From contig JAJFFR010000116.1 of NCBI GenBank assembly GCA_021776555.1, forward strand, positions 1 through 33,085: a stretch of 33,085 nucleotides of DNA. Reading direction: 5' to 3'. The notes beneath the pieces were generated by a model. That model ran no database searches and was not told the DNA's origin. It was given only the letters and a program-made list of their open reading frames with translations. Position 1 is the stretch's first letter, and each line of letters begins with the position of its first letter. A program made the translations under genes and the position numbers. The stretch is from Robiginitomaculum sp. GTDB taxonomy: Bacteria > Pseudomonadota > Alphaproteobacteria > Caulobacterales > Maricaulaceae. This document shows, piece after piece, positions 24,158-31,544 of the stretch.

Positions 24158-26032
24158 ATGAGTTCGGGTTTGGACAGCGTGGACAATATCTTGAAAATTG
24201 GCACATTTGATGTAGATGGGCCGCGCAATCGGCTTGTGCGAAATGGGCAAACTTATTCGCTAGAACCACAGGTAATGAACGTATTGCGTGTTCTGGCTGA
24301 GAAGCCCGGCGAAGTGTTTTCGCGAGAGACTCTCATAAACCGTATATGGAACGTGGAACACGGCGGTGATGAAAGCCTGACTCGTGCGGTCTCGATTTTG
24401 AGAAAAACCTTCAAAAAATCCGGAGATGATAAATCTTATTTGGAAACGATTTATAAGCGTGGATATCGGTTAAACGCCCCCGTCTTAAAAGCATTATCTA
24501 AAACCAAACCCGAACCAAAAAATAGCACGCCGAAAAAGGAAATATCCATCGCGGTGCTCGCATTCGAAGATATGAGCCGAAATAAAGATCAAGAATACTT
24601 TTCAGATGGAATCTCGGAAGAAATACTAAATGCGTTGGTAAAGCTTCCCTTTTTGCGGGTTACGGGACGAACATCATCATTTTCTTTTAAGGGGCAAAGC
24701 ACCTCAATTCGCGAGATCGCGGAAATACTAGATGTCACTCATGTACTGGAAGGTTCGGTACGCAAAAATGGGGTGCAATTACGCATTACGGTACAGCTAA
24801 TTGATGGGAGCAATGACGAGCATCTTTGGTCAGAAACATATGATGGCACACTGGGCGATATTTTTGATCTTCAAGAAGAAATTGCCCGCGCTGCTGAGCG
24901 TGAATTAAACTCTATATTTGGTGTGCCCAATCTAACACCACCGAAGAACCAAACAAATATCTTATCTAAAAACACGCAGGCCTATGATTATTTTATTCAT
25001 GGACGCGGCCTGACTCAGCAACGCGATGGAAATGATATCCTACCCAGAGCCATCGAATTGTTGGAAAAAGCAGTTTCGATTGACCCTGAGTTTGCCGAAG
25101 CGTGGGCATACCTTGCTCGAGCTAATTTCTATGTCTTAGAACATACGAAAGCCCCAAACTGGGCGGACAACATTGCTGCTGGACGCCGTGCATTGGCCCG
25201 AGCGCTCACATTGAACCCTAATTTAGCACTGGCCCATTCTACGCAAGGCTATCTATCTCTGCTGGATTTGAAAGTGGATGAACGGCTCGTTGCATGTCAC
25301 AAAGCCTTTGAGCTAAATCCTAATTCTCCGATATTCAAATATACCTTTGGCAGCTCTTTGGCCTCCATCGGGCAATCAGAACGCGGATTGGCGTTCATGG
25401 AAGATGCGGTTAGTCAGGAACCGCTCTCAGCCAGCTGGATCAATGGTCTTGGGCATCCAAAATTCGCGCTTGGTGATTTTGAGGGAGCGGACGCGAACTA
25501 TCAACAAAGCCACGATTTGGGTTATGACGGCGCCATGTTTATGAAGGCAATTTTGCTCAATCACATTGGCGATTCAGATGGCGCAATTGAATTTTTGAGT
25601 GCGAATTTTACGCGTATGGGTTCGCTTCTAACTGCGATGGTCCCAAACTCGACAATCTTGAAACTTAATTTTGAAGCGTCTTTTGGACGAAACAACGTCA
25701 TTCGATGGCTCATATATATGATGCTGAGAAGCAAGGTAATGAGCAACAAAACCCAACCCAGTGTTGGTCTGGCGATCCGGTGCTTTTTTCTTGGGTATCC
25801 GCAATTGTTCATGTCCTTTGTCCGCAAACATCCTCACCCTTATTTGGGTGCCGCATTAGCCCAATTGTGGACTCCGACTTTGGAAGCAAAGATGATCCGT
25901 ACACACGTTGAATTCCCAAAATTCGCCGAAGATATTGGCTTGGTGCGTGCGTGGCAGGCCCATGGCTGGCCAAAACATATTCAGCCGATTGAAGGAACAG
26001 ATGGCTCAGACGGTCAGTTCATTTGCACCTAA
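24158..26032 (+). CDS. CadC-like regulator: OmpR-type wHTH, FlgO/TolB-N-like domain and TPRs, no membrane anchor
   Basis: A 624-aa one-component regulator. The N-terminal winged helix (residues about 12-105) has the OmpR pattern: RNGQTYSLEPQVMNVLRVLA, GEVFSRETLINRIW and YLETIYKRGYRL. From about 125 to 265 comes the domain common in such proteins (IAVLAFEDMSRNKDQEYFSD, GISEEILNAL, HVLEGSVRKNG). TPR-like helical repeats fill residues about 280-480. The usual transmembrane segment between wHTH and sensor is missing: a Lys/Pro linker is there instead, so it should be soluble. The start is uncertain: AGGGGG lies only one base before the ATG at 24158, and a TTG at 24170 or GTG at 24179 would be better spaced. 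It precedes the exported-protein run at 26138 by 105 bases and probably controls it. Confidence 0.87.
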   Translation: MSSGLDSVDNILKIGTFDVDGPRNRLVRNGQTYSLEPQVMNVLRVLAEKPGEVFSRETLINRIWNVEHGGDESLTRAVSILRKTFKKSGDDKSYLETIYKRGYRLNAPVLKALSKTKPEPKNSTPKKEISIAVLAFEDMSRNKDQEYFSDGISEEILNALVKLPFLRVTGRTSSFSFKGQSTSIREIAEILDVTHVLEGSVRKNGVQLRITVQLIDGSNDEHLWSETYDGTLGDIFDLQEEIARAAERELNSIFGVPNLTPPKNQTNILSKNTQAYDYFIHGRGLTQQRDGNDILPRAIELLEKAVSIDPEFAEAWAYLARANFYVLEHTKAPNWADNIAAGRRALARALTLNPNLALAHSTQGYLSLLDLKVDERLVACHKAFELNPNSPIFKYTFGSSLASIGQSERGLAFMEDAVSQEPLSASWINGLGHPKFALGDFEGADANYQQSHDLGYDGAMFMKAILLNHIGDSDGAIEFLSANFTRMGSLLTAMVPNSTILKLNFEASFGRNNVIRWLIYMMLRSKVMSNKTQPSVGLAIRCFFLGYPQLFMSFVRKHPHPYLGAALAQLWTPTLEAKMIRTHVEFPKFAEDIGLVRAWQAHGWPKHIQPIEGTDGSDGQFICT

Positions 26033-26090
26033 ACATACCCAAACATTAGAAAACCATCAGAAAAACATCAGGATTTAATTTTCATATCCA

Positions 26091-26101
26091 GCGTATTACG
26101 C
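26091..26101. promoter_or_regulatory. Short inverted repeat before the exported-protein operon
   Basis: GCGTA-T-TACGC is a perfect 11-base inverted repeat in the 105-base gap between the regulator and the next gene. Two AYATCAG-like units lie upstream (ACCATCAG and ACATCAGG at about 26052-26072). It may be an operator for the wHTH regulator. Confidence 0.35.
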
Positions 26102-26137
26102 ATGAGAGGGCCAACGCTTAACTCAATTGGATATGTT

Positions 26138-29038
26138 ATGATTTTGTCAAATTTTGAACGACTTCGCAGACCAGTACAGAAACATCTGAAACTCGCGATC
26201 ATTACTTGGATATTCGCTAGCCTATCGAGTGTGGCCCTAGCGCAAAGTAATATCAAACCGGCATCCGTCAGCGCAGAAGACTGGCAGGCATCGGGGCAAA
26301 ACGGCATTGTGGCACTTCGTCTTGATGGCCGAGTGATTAACATCCTGCATGAGCAAGGCAATCGCTATTTGCGTCAAGGCTATAGGGCGGCAGAAGATGA
26401 CAAGCGCAATGTCGAGGCCAGCCCATCGGATACGCCAAGCTTGCCCAGCCGAACCAAGGGTTTTGACTGGGTGCTGCAAAGTACGGGCGACGGCTATTTT
26501 AACATTATCAATCTAACCACTGGCCTTTACCTGACCCTCGATAGTGATGACGAACGCAATGTCTCCAATTGGGGCCAAAAAACCAAAGCCGGGCGAACTA
26601 AAAACCTAGATGCTACACAGCAAATTGCCAACATTTTGGGGGTTTCCGTTGAATCACTGGAGCTTGGTGATTGGGGTCATGCCACGGATCTGACCAATCA
26701 TCAAAAATGGCGATTTGTATTAAGCAATACGCAAAAAAACCTTAAAGCCCCCACCATCTTCGAACCGGGCACCTATGGCTCGTTTCGCATTTACAACAAA
26801 CAAAACAACCAGCCGTTGACCATGCATAGTTTTGGCCTGAACGGCTCCGAAGAAAATGTCACCGTCTGGCCGGACCCCGGTCCGCAAGCCAAGGGTTTCG
26901 ACTGGTCGCTGGTCCCGGCGCGAGATACCGCCGCCGAAGGTAAAATATTAAGAGGCAATTATAAAAACGGCGCGACAACCCAGTTTCGCTCGACCTCGTT
27001 GGCATCCGTTCGCCGTCTGACCATCGAAAAAGTACGGGCGATCAAGGTCTCTACCGGGCAAGATGATGCGACCAAAGTACTGTTTACCGCTATTGATCTG
27101 GCCCTTGATGCCGGCATGGGTGTTGCCACGGGCGGCGCATCGGCGGCAGCCAAAACGGCGTTGAAATATGGCGCCCGCGCCTTGACCAAGGAATCCCTGC
27201 AAGCGGCAGCCAAAGCAGGCTTGAAGGCTGCAGCTAAAAAAACCACTGCGAAGCAGATAAAAGCGGATACGCGCAATCGGATTTTAGTGAAATATGGCAA
27301 AGCCGCCGCCACGGACATCAAGCAAGACACGGCATTGGAGTTTGCCAAGCTCACCTCGGATATTTTGGATGCAACCTCATCAGAGGCCGTCTTCAACAAG
27401 GTTTACGGCGAGTCTCCCGACGATTTTTACATCAAGGTCAACGGCTCTTCGATCTTTCCCCATGGCGGACGCGAACACATGGATATCAGTTCCCAAGATA
27501 CCCTCATTGTGAACAAGTCGTTTGTATTTGACCGCTTTGACGGCGCAGCCATCCAATTGATGGAATATGATTCTGCATCCGATGATGACAGTCTGGGCGA
27601 AGTAAGGTGGTTACCTTACAAGAACGCGAAAGAAGGGGTATTTCTTGAGTTTGGCCAAGTCTCGGCCTTGCTGAATGGCAAAGGGTATTTGAGCAAAGCT
27701 GAACTCGAAGAATTGCCCAATATCGAAGCTGCGGGCAAAGTGGTGGTCGAGGGCGTCGAGCGTTACGAAAACGTTCTGATATCCAAAGATTCCGAAGGTT
27801 CACTTTACGAAGTAACCTATCGGGTCGAGCCGTTTGTACCGGCCCATATGATTTTGGGCAAACTGCATTCCAAGCGGTTGGCCGAACGGATCAAGATCTG
27901 GAAATATCAGGAAGCCCAAAACTTTGAAGCCGAGCAAAGACGGCTAGCATGGGTAGCTGAACGGGATGCCAAAAAGGAAAAAGAAGAGCTGGACAAGCTG
28001 TATGCTGTCTCCAAAGCCGTCACCCACGAGCGCGACCTAAGTCGGGCCAAGGAAAATTACAGCCGGTGCAGTCAACGTGGCTCATACAAATCCTACGCGT
28101 CGGACGCCAAACCACCGGAAAATTTCACAGTTCTCAATATGGGATCACAACCGATCCGATTGTACTGGATCAATAATGATGGCCGCGAGCGCAATTATAC
28201 GGGTCAAGACGAGCCAGTCTTGACCGTTGCTGGCAGCTCCGCTGTGGTCGAAAATGCATCGCCGAATAACTGGTATATTGCTGTCGATGCGACAGGCCAA
28301 TGCGTCGGCTTTGCCAATGGCGCAGAAGTGAACAAAACGCTGTATTTTGATGCTGGCAATGTGGTCGCCGGTGCCATGCCAAATCGCCCAACGGAATACC
28401 AGATCAAAATGGTAAATACCGTCGGTGGGTATGTGACCGATTTCCCGCCGGTAGACCCAAATGCTGGCGTTCAGCAACCAAATCAACCAGTCGATCAAAC
28501 AAGCAATCAGCCCCCTGCGCAAACTGGCGATCAAACTACTGATCAGGGCGGCTATGATGATGGCTCCGGTTATGTCGATCAAAACGAATATGCGGACGAT
28601 CAAAGCGGCCTGCCGCAAGAAGACCCCAACCCGTATTCCGATGATGGAAGTGACTATGACCATGGTTCTGGTTATGTGGATGAAACCGAATATGCAGATG
28701 ACAGCACCGGATATGAAGATGGCACAAGTGCTGCCGAAGGACCGGGATGTGAATATCTGGGTCAGGTCGGATCACAAGATGGCGGCGAGATTGTCACCGT
28801 GACCTTTTCTAATACCGGCACCGAAGAGATGCATCTCTATTGGATCGACGGCGACGGCAATCCGACCAATTATTCTGGAACTGACGGCCCGGAAGCAGTG
28901 ATCCCCGCCAATTCCTATCAGGGTGTACGCACTATGATCGGCCATGTGTTTGCTGCGGCAAATACCAATGGAAACTGTCTGGCCGCGATGCAGGTCGAAA
29001 TGGAAGGCGAAGACTTCGCAATCGCCTCTTTGCAATAG
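26138..29038 (+). CDS. Large exported protein: beta-trefoil-like repeats, helical middle and two VHL-beta-like domains
   Basis: A 966-aa protein with a long-n-region signal peptide cut near residue 35 (SVALA/Q). Residues about 40-275 look like two ricin/fascin-type beta-trefoil stretches: KGFDWVLQSTGDGYFNI, QKWRFVLSN and KGFDWSLVPA. Residues about 315-420 are an Ala/Lys-rich helical region, and about 595-650 a charged coiled-coil-like stretch. Two modules resemble the VHL beta domain: about 660-735 (LNMGSQPIRLYWINNDGRERNY) is the first in pieces and about 885-955 (SNTGTEEMHLYWIDGDG, then GHVFAAANT) the second. An acidic low-complexity linker joins them. The ATG at 26138 gives a proper signal peptide; 26102 adds twelve residues without a ribosome site. 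VHL and trefoil folds bind proteins or sugars, so an extracytoplasmic binding or scaffold role is likely. The exact function is unknown. Confidence 0.75.
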   Translation: MILSNFERLRRPVQKHLKLAIITWIFASLSSVALAQSNIKPASVSAEDWQASGQNGIVALRLDGRVINILHEQGNRYLRQGYRAAEDDKRNVEASPSDTPSLPSRTKGFDWVLQSTGDGYFNIINLTTGLYLTLDSDDERNVSNWGQKTKAGRTKNLDATQQIANILGVSVESLELGDWGHATDLTNHQKWRFVLSNTQKNLKAPTIFEPGTYGSFRIYNKQNNQPLTMHSFGLNGSEENVTVWPDPGPQAKGFDWSLVPARDTAAEGKILRGNYKNGATTQFRSTSLASVRRLTIEKVRAIKVSTGQDDATKVLFTAIDLALDAGMGVATGGASAAAKTALKYGARALTKESLQAAAKAGLKAAAKKTTAKQIKADTRNRILVKYGKAAATDIKQDTALEFAKLTSDILDATSSEAVFNKVYGESPDDFYIKVNGSSIFPHGGREHMDISSQDTLIVNKSFVFDRFDGAAIQLMEYDSASDDDSLGEVRWLPYKNAKEGVFLEFGQVSALLNGKGYLSKAELEELPNIEAAGKVVVEGVERYENVLISKDSEGSLYEVTYRVEPFVPAHMILGKLHSKRLAERIKIWKYQEAQNFEAEQRRLAWVAERDAKKEKEELDKLYAVSKAVTHERDLSRAKENYSRCSQRGSYKSYASDAKPPENFTVLNMGSQPIRLYWINNDGRERNYTGQDEPVLTVAGSSAVVENASPNNWYIAVDATGQCVGFANGAEVNKTLYFDAGNVVAGAMPNRPTEYQIKMVNTVGGYVTDFPPVDPNAGVQQPNQPVDQTSNQPPAQTGDQTTDQGGYDDGSGYVDQNEYADDQSGLPQEDPNPYSDDGSDYDHGSGYVDETEYADDSTGYEDGTSAAEGPGCEYLGQVGSQDGGEIVTVTFSNTGTEEMHLYWIDGDGNPTNYSGTDGPEAVIPANSYQGVRTMIGHVFAAANTNGNCLAAMQVEMEGEDFAIASLQ
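28553..28702 (+). repeat. Duplicated acidic GSGYVD--EYADD unit in the linker
   Basis: Residues 806-821 and 840-855 of the preceding protein are near-identical copies: YDDGSGYVDQNEYADD and YDHGSGYVDETEYADD, 34 residues apart. At DNA level they differ at several synonymous positions, so the duplication is old and selection has kept the protein sequence. Acidic Asp-rich repeats of this kind may bind calcium. Confidence 0.7.
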
Positions 29039-29046
29039 GAAAACCA

Positions 29047-29553
29047 ATGAAAAATCTCACAAAAGTAATACCGCTTGGCGCGTTGACCTTTCTACTGGCT
29101 GCAACGGCTGCCTATTCGGTTGATCAGGCCGCACTGGACAAGCTGGCCAGTGATAATGCCTGCGAGCATTGTGACCTGTCGGGCGCTGACTTGTCCCATA
29201 AGCTACTGAAAGGTGTGGGCCTCGACGGGGCAAACTTAACCAATGCTAATTTGAACGGAATTAATTTTGATGAGGCCAGCCTAGTCGGGGCTGATCTCAC
29301 CGGCGCTACACTGGTTGGAGCGCATTTGAGCCACGCCAATTTGAGCAATGCCAAACTGGTCAGCGTTGATCTGACCGATGCCGATCTCTCAATGGCGATT
29401 GTCCACGGTACGATCTTGATAAAGTCCGATGTGACCGGTGCGTCATTTTCGGGCGTTCATTTGGAGGAAATCGGCAGTTACCAATCCAATACGGAATGCG
29501 GCACCATCCGCCCCCACGGATCATTGTCCAATCAGGATTGCAAGCCGGACTAA
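29047..29553 (+). CDS. Exported pentapeptide-repeat protein 1
   Basis: A 168-aa protein with a signal peptide cleaved near residue 24 (AATAAYS/V). About 20 tandem A(D/N)LxG-type pentapeptides follow, from CDLSGADLSH to ASFSGVHLEE, which should fold as a right-handed four-sided beta helix. A CxxC (CEHC) caps the N-terminal end, and a C-terminal cap has two Cys (ECGTIRPHG...QDC). Export to the periplasm makes disulfides in both caps likely. AGGAAAACCA precedes the ATG, 8 bases after the trefoil/VHL gene, so they are co-transcribed. Cytoplasmic relatives such as Qnr/MfpA mimic DNA and protect gyrase; an exported one cannot do that, so the role must differ. Confidence 0.88.
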   Translation: MKNLTKVIPLGALTFLLAATAAYSVDQAALDKLASDNACEHCDLSGADLSHKLLKGVGLDGANLTNANLNGINFDEASLVGADLTGATLVGAHLSHANLSNAKLVSVDLTDADLSMAIVHGTILIKSDVTGASFSGVHLEEIGSYQSNTECGTIRPHGSLSNQDCKPD

Positions 29554-29595
29554 GATCAAGCCGTTAAATAGTTGATTTCAAAAGGAATATCACTG

Positions 29596-30111
29596 ATGAA
29601 AAACTCGGTAAAACCAACCATCGGCCTCACCCTTGTTTTTGCCATGGCAATGCTGACCACGCCATCCCTTGCTTCGGACGCAGATGACATGGCCAAGCTC
29701 GGCCATGAGGGGAATCTAGTTTGCGACTATTGCGATCTGTCGGGTGAGAACTTGACCACCTACACCAATTTCTTCAAAGCCTCTTTACGCCATGCGAAAT
29801 TCGGCAACGCCACAATGAACGGGATGAATATGCGCGGCGCTGATCTGGAAGGTTCTGATTTGATCCATGCCAAGTTGAAAAACGCGATATTTACGCAAGC
29901 CATACTAAAAAATGTTGATTTCAGGAATGCTGACCTGACCGGGGCCACGTTTGGCGGGGCTGATTTAACTGGGGCAAGAGTTGATGGTGCCAATTTTACC
30001 AATGTCAATTTGACCGGCGCCACAATTGATGAAGACTCATTCACGCATGCCATTGTTTGCCGCACTACCGCCCCTAATGGCGAGATTAGCACCAGAGACT
30101 GTGACGACTAG
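29596..30111 (+). CDS. Exported pentapeptide-repeat protein 2
   Basis: A 171-aa paralogue of the preceding protein. Its signal peptide is cut near residue 26 (TPSLA/S), a CxxC (CDYC) lies at the beginning of the repeats, and about 20 pentapeptides follow (GADLEGSDLIHAKLKNAIF and so on). The C-terminal cap is CRTTAPNGEISTRDCDD. The start at 29596 has AAGGA at suitable spacing; codons from 29572 are not needed. The gap to the first paralogue is 42 bases and to the third gene only 7. The repeats contain more Phe and Met than those of the first copy, so the two copies are well diverged. It is probably periplasmic, with the same unknown role. Confidence 0.88.
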   Translation: MKNSVKPTIGLTLVFAMAMLTTPSLASDADDMAKLGHEGNLVCDYCDLSGENLTTYTNFFKASLRHAKFGNATMNGMNMRGADLEGSDLIHAKLKNAIFTQAILKNVDFRNADLTGATFGGADLTGARVDGANFTNVNLTGATIDEDSFTHAIVCRTTAPNGEISTRDCDD

Positions 30112-30118
30112 GTCCGCT

Positions 30119-30735
30119 TTGCAAAGCAATAGACCCCATCCACTTATTATTTTTGGTTTTAAGCCAAAGAAAGCAAGCCTTATTGCGTTAGGCGTCACAC
30201 TCGTTTTGTCAGCATGTGCAACTGCCTACCAAGACGCTCCGGATTTGCATAGAATCAAGCCGGGTTATCCATTGATTGCCCCAACTGTAATTTGGTGAAT
30301 GGAGATTTACGAGGTTACGATTTAGCAGGTGCTAATCTGGCTGGTGCCAACCTTTTATATGCTAATCTGCACGGCGCAGACCTTCGCGGTGCGAACCTAA
30401 CAAACGTCGATTTGGAAGGCTCCGATATGGGCGAAGCAAATTTGTCTGGTGCAAATCTTACAGGGGCAAATCTGTCAAATTCTAACCTGAGGAAAGCGAA
30501 ATTGAGGGATGTTGTTTTAGCCCATACCAATCTCATTGGAATATGGATGCCAGAGATTGACCTTACCGGCGCTATATTGGATGGCACGGACCTAACAGAT
30601 GTTGATATGATAGACGCGATCCTTGACGAGGGCGCACTTGATAAAGCCAAACTGTGCAACACCACCCTGCCCAATGGTTGGCAGAATGAACGCGATTGTT
30701 ATTACCCACCAGAGGAGTATCCAGAAGATGATTAG
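30119..30735 (+). pseudogene. Lipoprotein-type pentapeptide-repeat gene split by a frameshift
   Basis: Two frames together make one expected protein. In the first (30119-30298) a lipoprotein signal, KKASLIALGVTLVLSAC with lipobox LSAC, leads to DAPDLHRIK and then runs to a stop at 30296. In the second frame, open after a stop at 30250-30252, comes AGLSIDCPNCNLVNGDLRG, the same CxxC cap as in the two paralogues. About 25 good pentapeptides and the cap CNTTLPNGWQNERDC follow. A one-base shift near 30253-30276 would join them. The first frame also lacks an ATG (TTG at 30119 is the best start), and the body lacks a start with a ribosome site (TTG 30292). Either the gene is newly broken or the assembly has an indel. 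No slippery heptamer supports programmed frameshifting. Confidence 0.65.
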
Positions 30736-31141
30736 CAACCACAAAGAACGCATTATTTCGCTGTGCGTAATCGTCTTGTTGGCAGGATGCACATCTGCGC
30801 CACGCCCTACAGTTGAATGGACATGCCGCAATAATGACGCCGAAATATCCTGCCAAGGCAATAGCTGCGATGTGGCGATGCCTGAAGAGTTCACGCCGAT
30901 GGAATTGACGATGGATACAAATGGCGGGCTGTCATTATGTGCCTATTCTGGTTGCTGGAGCGGGCAAGCAAATGAGTTTCATTTTACGGGTGATTATTTT
31001 TCAATCACAGGCCTTGAAGTGCCTTGGTCTGCAACCGAAGGAGCCGCAACAGATATACTCACAACAATCAATATAAAAACCGGCATTGCAACTCTTCTAA
31101 CCAATGATTTTTCTCATCCAATGACCTGCAAAGCGTCATAA
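30728..31141 (+). CDS. Small Cys-rich lipoprotein, unknown function
   Basis: A 137-aa lipoprotein. Its signal sequence ends in the lipobox LLAGC (residues about 14-18), so it should be lipid-anchored. The mature part is short and beta-rich with several cysteines: WTCRNNDAEISCQGNSCDV, CAYSGCWSG and a C-terminal MTCKAS. These could form three disulfides. The ATG at 30728 lies 8 bases inside the end of the pentapeptide gene, with GAGGAGT about ten bases upstream, so the two are translationally linked. I do not recognise a family. As the last gene of the exported-protein run, it may be an accessory or anchor. Upstream in-frame ATGs from 30623 would put coding sequence through the repeat gene and lose the signal peptide. 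Confidence 0.82.
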   Translation: MISNHKERIISLCVIVLLAGCTSAPRPTVEWTCRNNDAEISCQGNSCDVAMPEEFTPMELTMDTNGGLSLCAYSGCWSGQANEFHFTGDYFSITGLEVPWSATEGAATDILTTINIKTGIATLLTNDFSHPMTCKAS

Positions 31142-31544
31142 CGACACAGAAACAAAATTCGGCATTTAACGGCCGATTGAATCACGTTTTGGTCAGGCGG
31201 CTGGGCGATAACTCAATCGGTCAAGATCGTTGTCTTGCCGCAAATGGCGGCTCGAACACCCGTTCAAATAATACCCGGATAAGGATTGTAGTTGCTGTCT
31301 CAACTCCCAGAGTGCCCGCTCTTGCTCATTCGATAAGTTATTAAAGAACTGCCTATTACCCCGCCTCTCTACCAGCAAAATCTGGCGCGCGCCCATTCGG
31401 ACCTCCAAGCGGGGTTTCGCAGCCAGCCAAGCTTATCGCATAGTTTCAACTGTGCTTTTGGGGTCTGGCCAAATGCACCAATTCGCAATCTAAAGTGTGT
31501 TGAGGTTTGATTTAGTTCATGCAGGTAGTTTTCATCTGGTGAGG
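31142..31544. other. 403-bp intergenic region between lipoprotein and glucokinase genes
   Basis: This region separates two converging transcripts. TCGGC-ATTTAAC-G-GCCGA near 31160-31176 can form a five-pair hairpin without a T-tract, a poor terminator candidate. The only open frame with a good ribosome site is the small minus-strand one listed at 31193-31396. I see no repeats, tRNA or promoter of note. Confidence 0.5.
31193..31396 (-). CDS. Possible small protein of 67 aa downstream of glk
   Basis: An ATG at 31396 on the minus strand is preceded by GGAGG at ideal spacing (GGAGGTCCGA). It opens a 67-codon frame beginning MGARQILLVERRGNRQFF, with a helical NEQERALWELRQQLQSL centre. The family is not recognised. 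Just upstream, another frame encodes a Trp/Arg-rich stretch (LGWLRNPAWRSEWARAR) that runs into the same DNA, so this may instead be the remnant of a longer decayed gene. It lies 148 bases after the glucokinase stop on the same strand. The ribosome site is the main evidence; coding status is doubtful. Confidence 0.3.
   Translation of the reverse strand: MGARQILLVERRGNRQFFNNLSNEQERALWELRQQLQSLSGYYLNGCSSRHLRQDNDLDRLSYRPAA

Noticed and set aside
28145-28663. 172-codon minus-strand frame, Ile-rich, opposite the trefoil/VHL gene
   Set aside because: Its hydrophobic appearance results from reading Asp/Asn codons of the acidic linker in antisense; it has no ribosome site.
28550-28708. Acidic linker repeats as a CRISPR or mobile-element signature
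   Set aside because: There are only two units, in frame within a protein and diverged mainly at synonymous positions: a protein-level duplication.
30253-30300. Programmed -1 frameshift joining the lipoprotein leader and pentapeptide body
   Set aside because: No X-XXY-YYZ slippery heptamer in the correct frame and no obvious downstream pseudoknot. Mutation or assembly indel is simpler.
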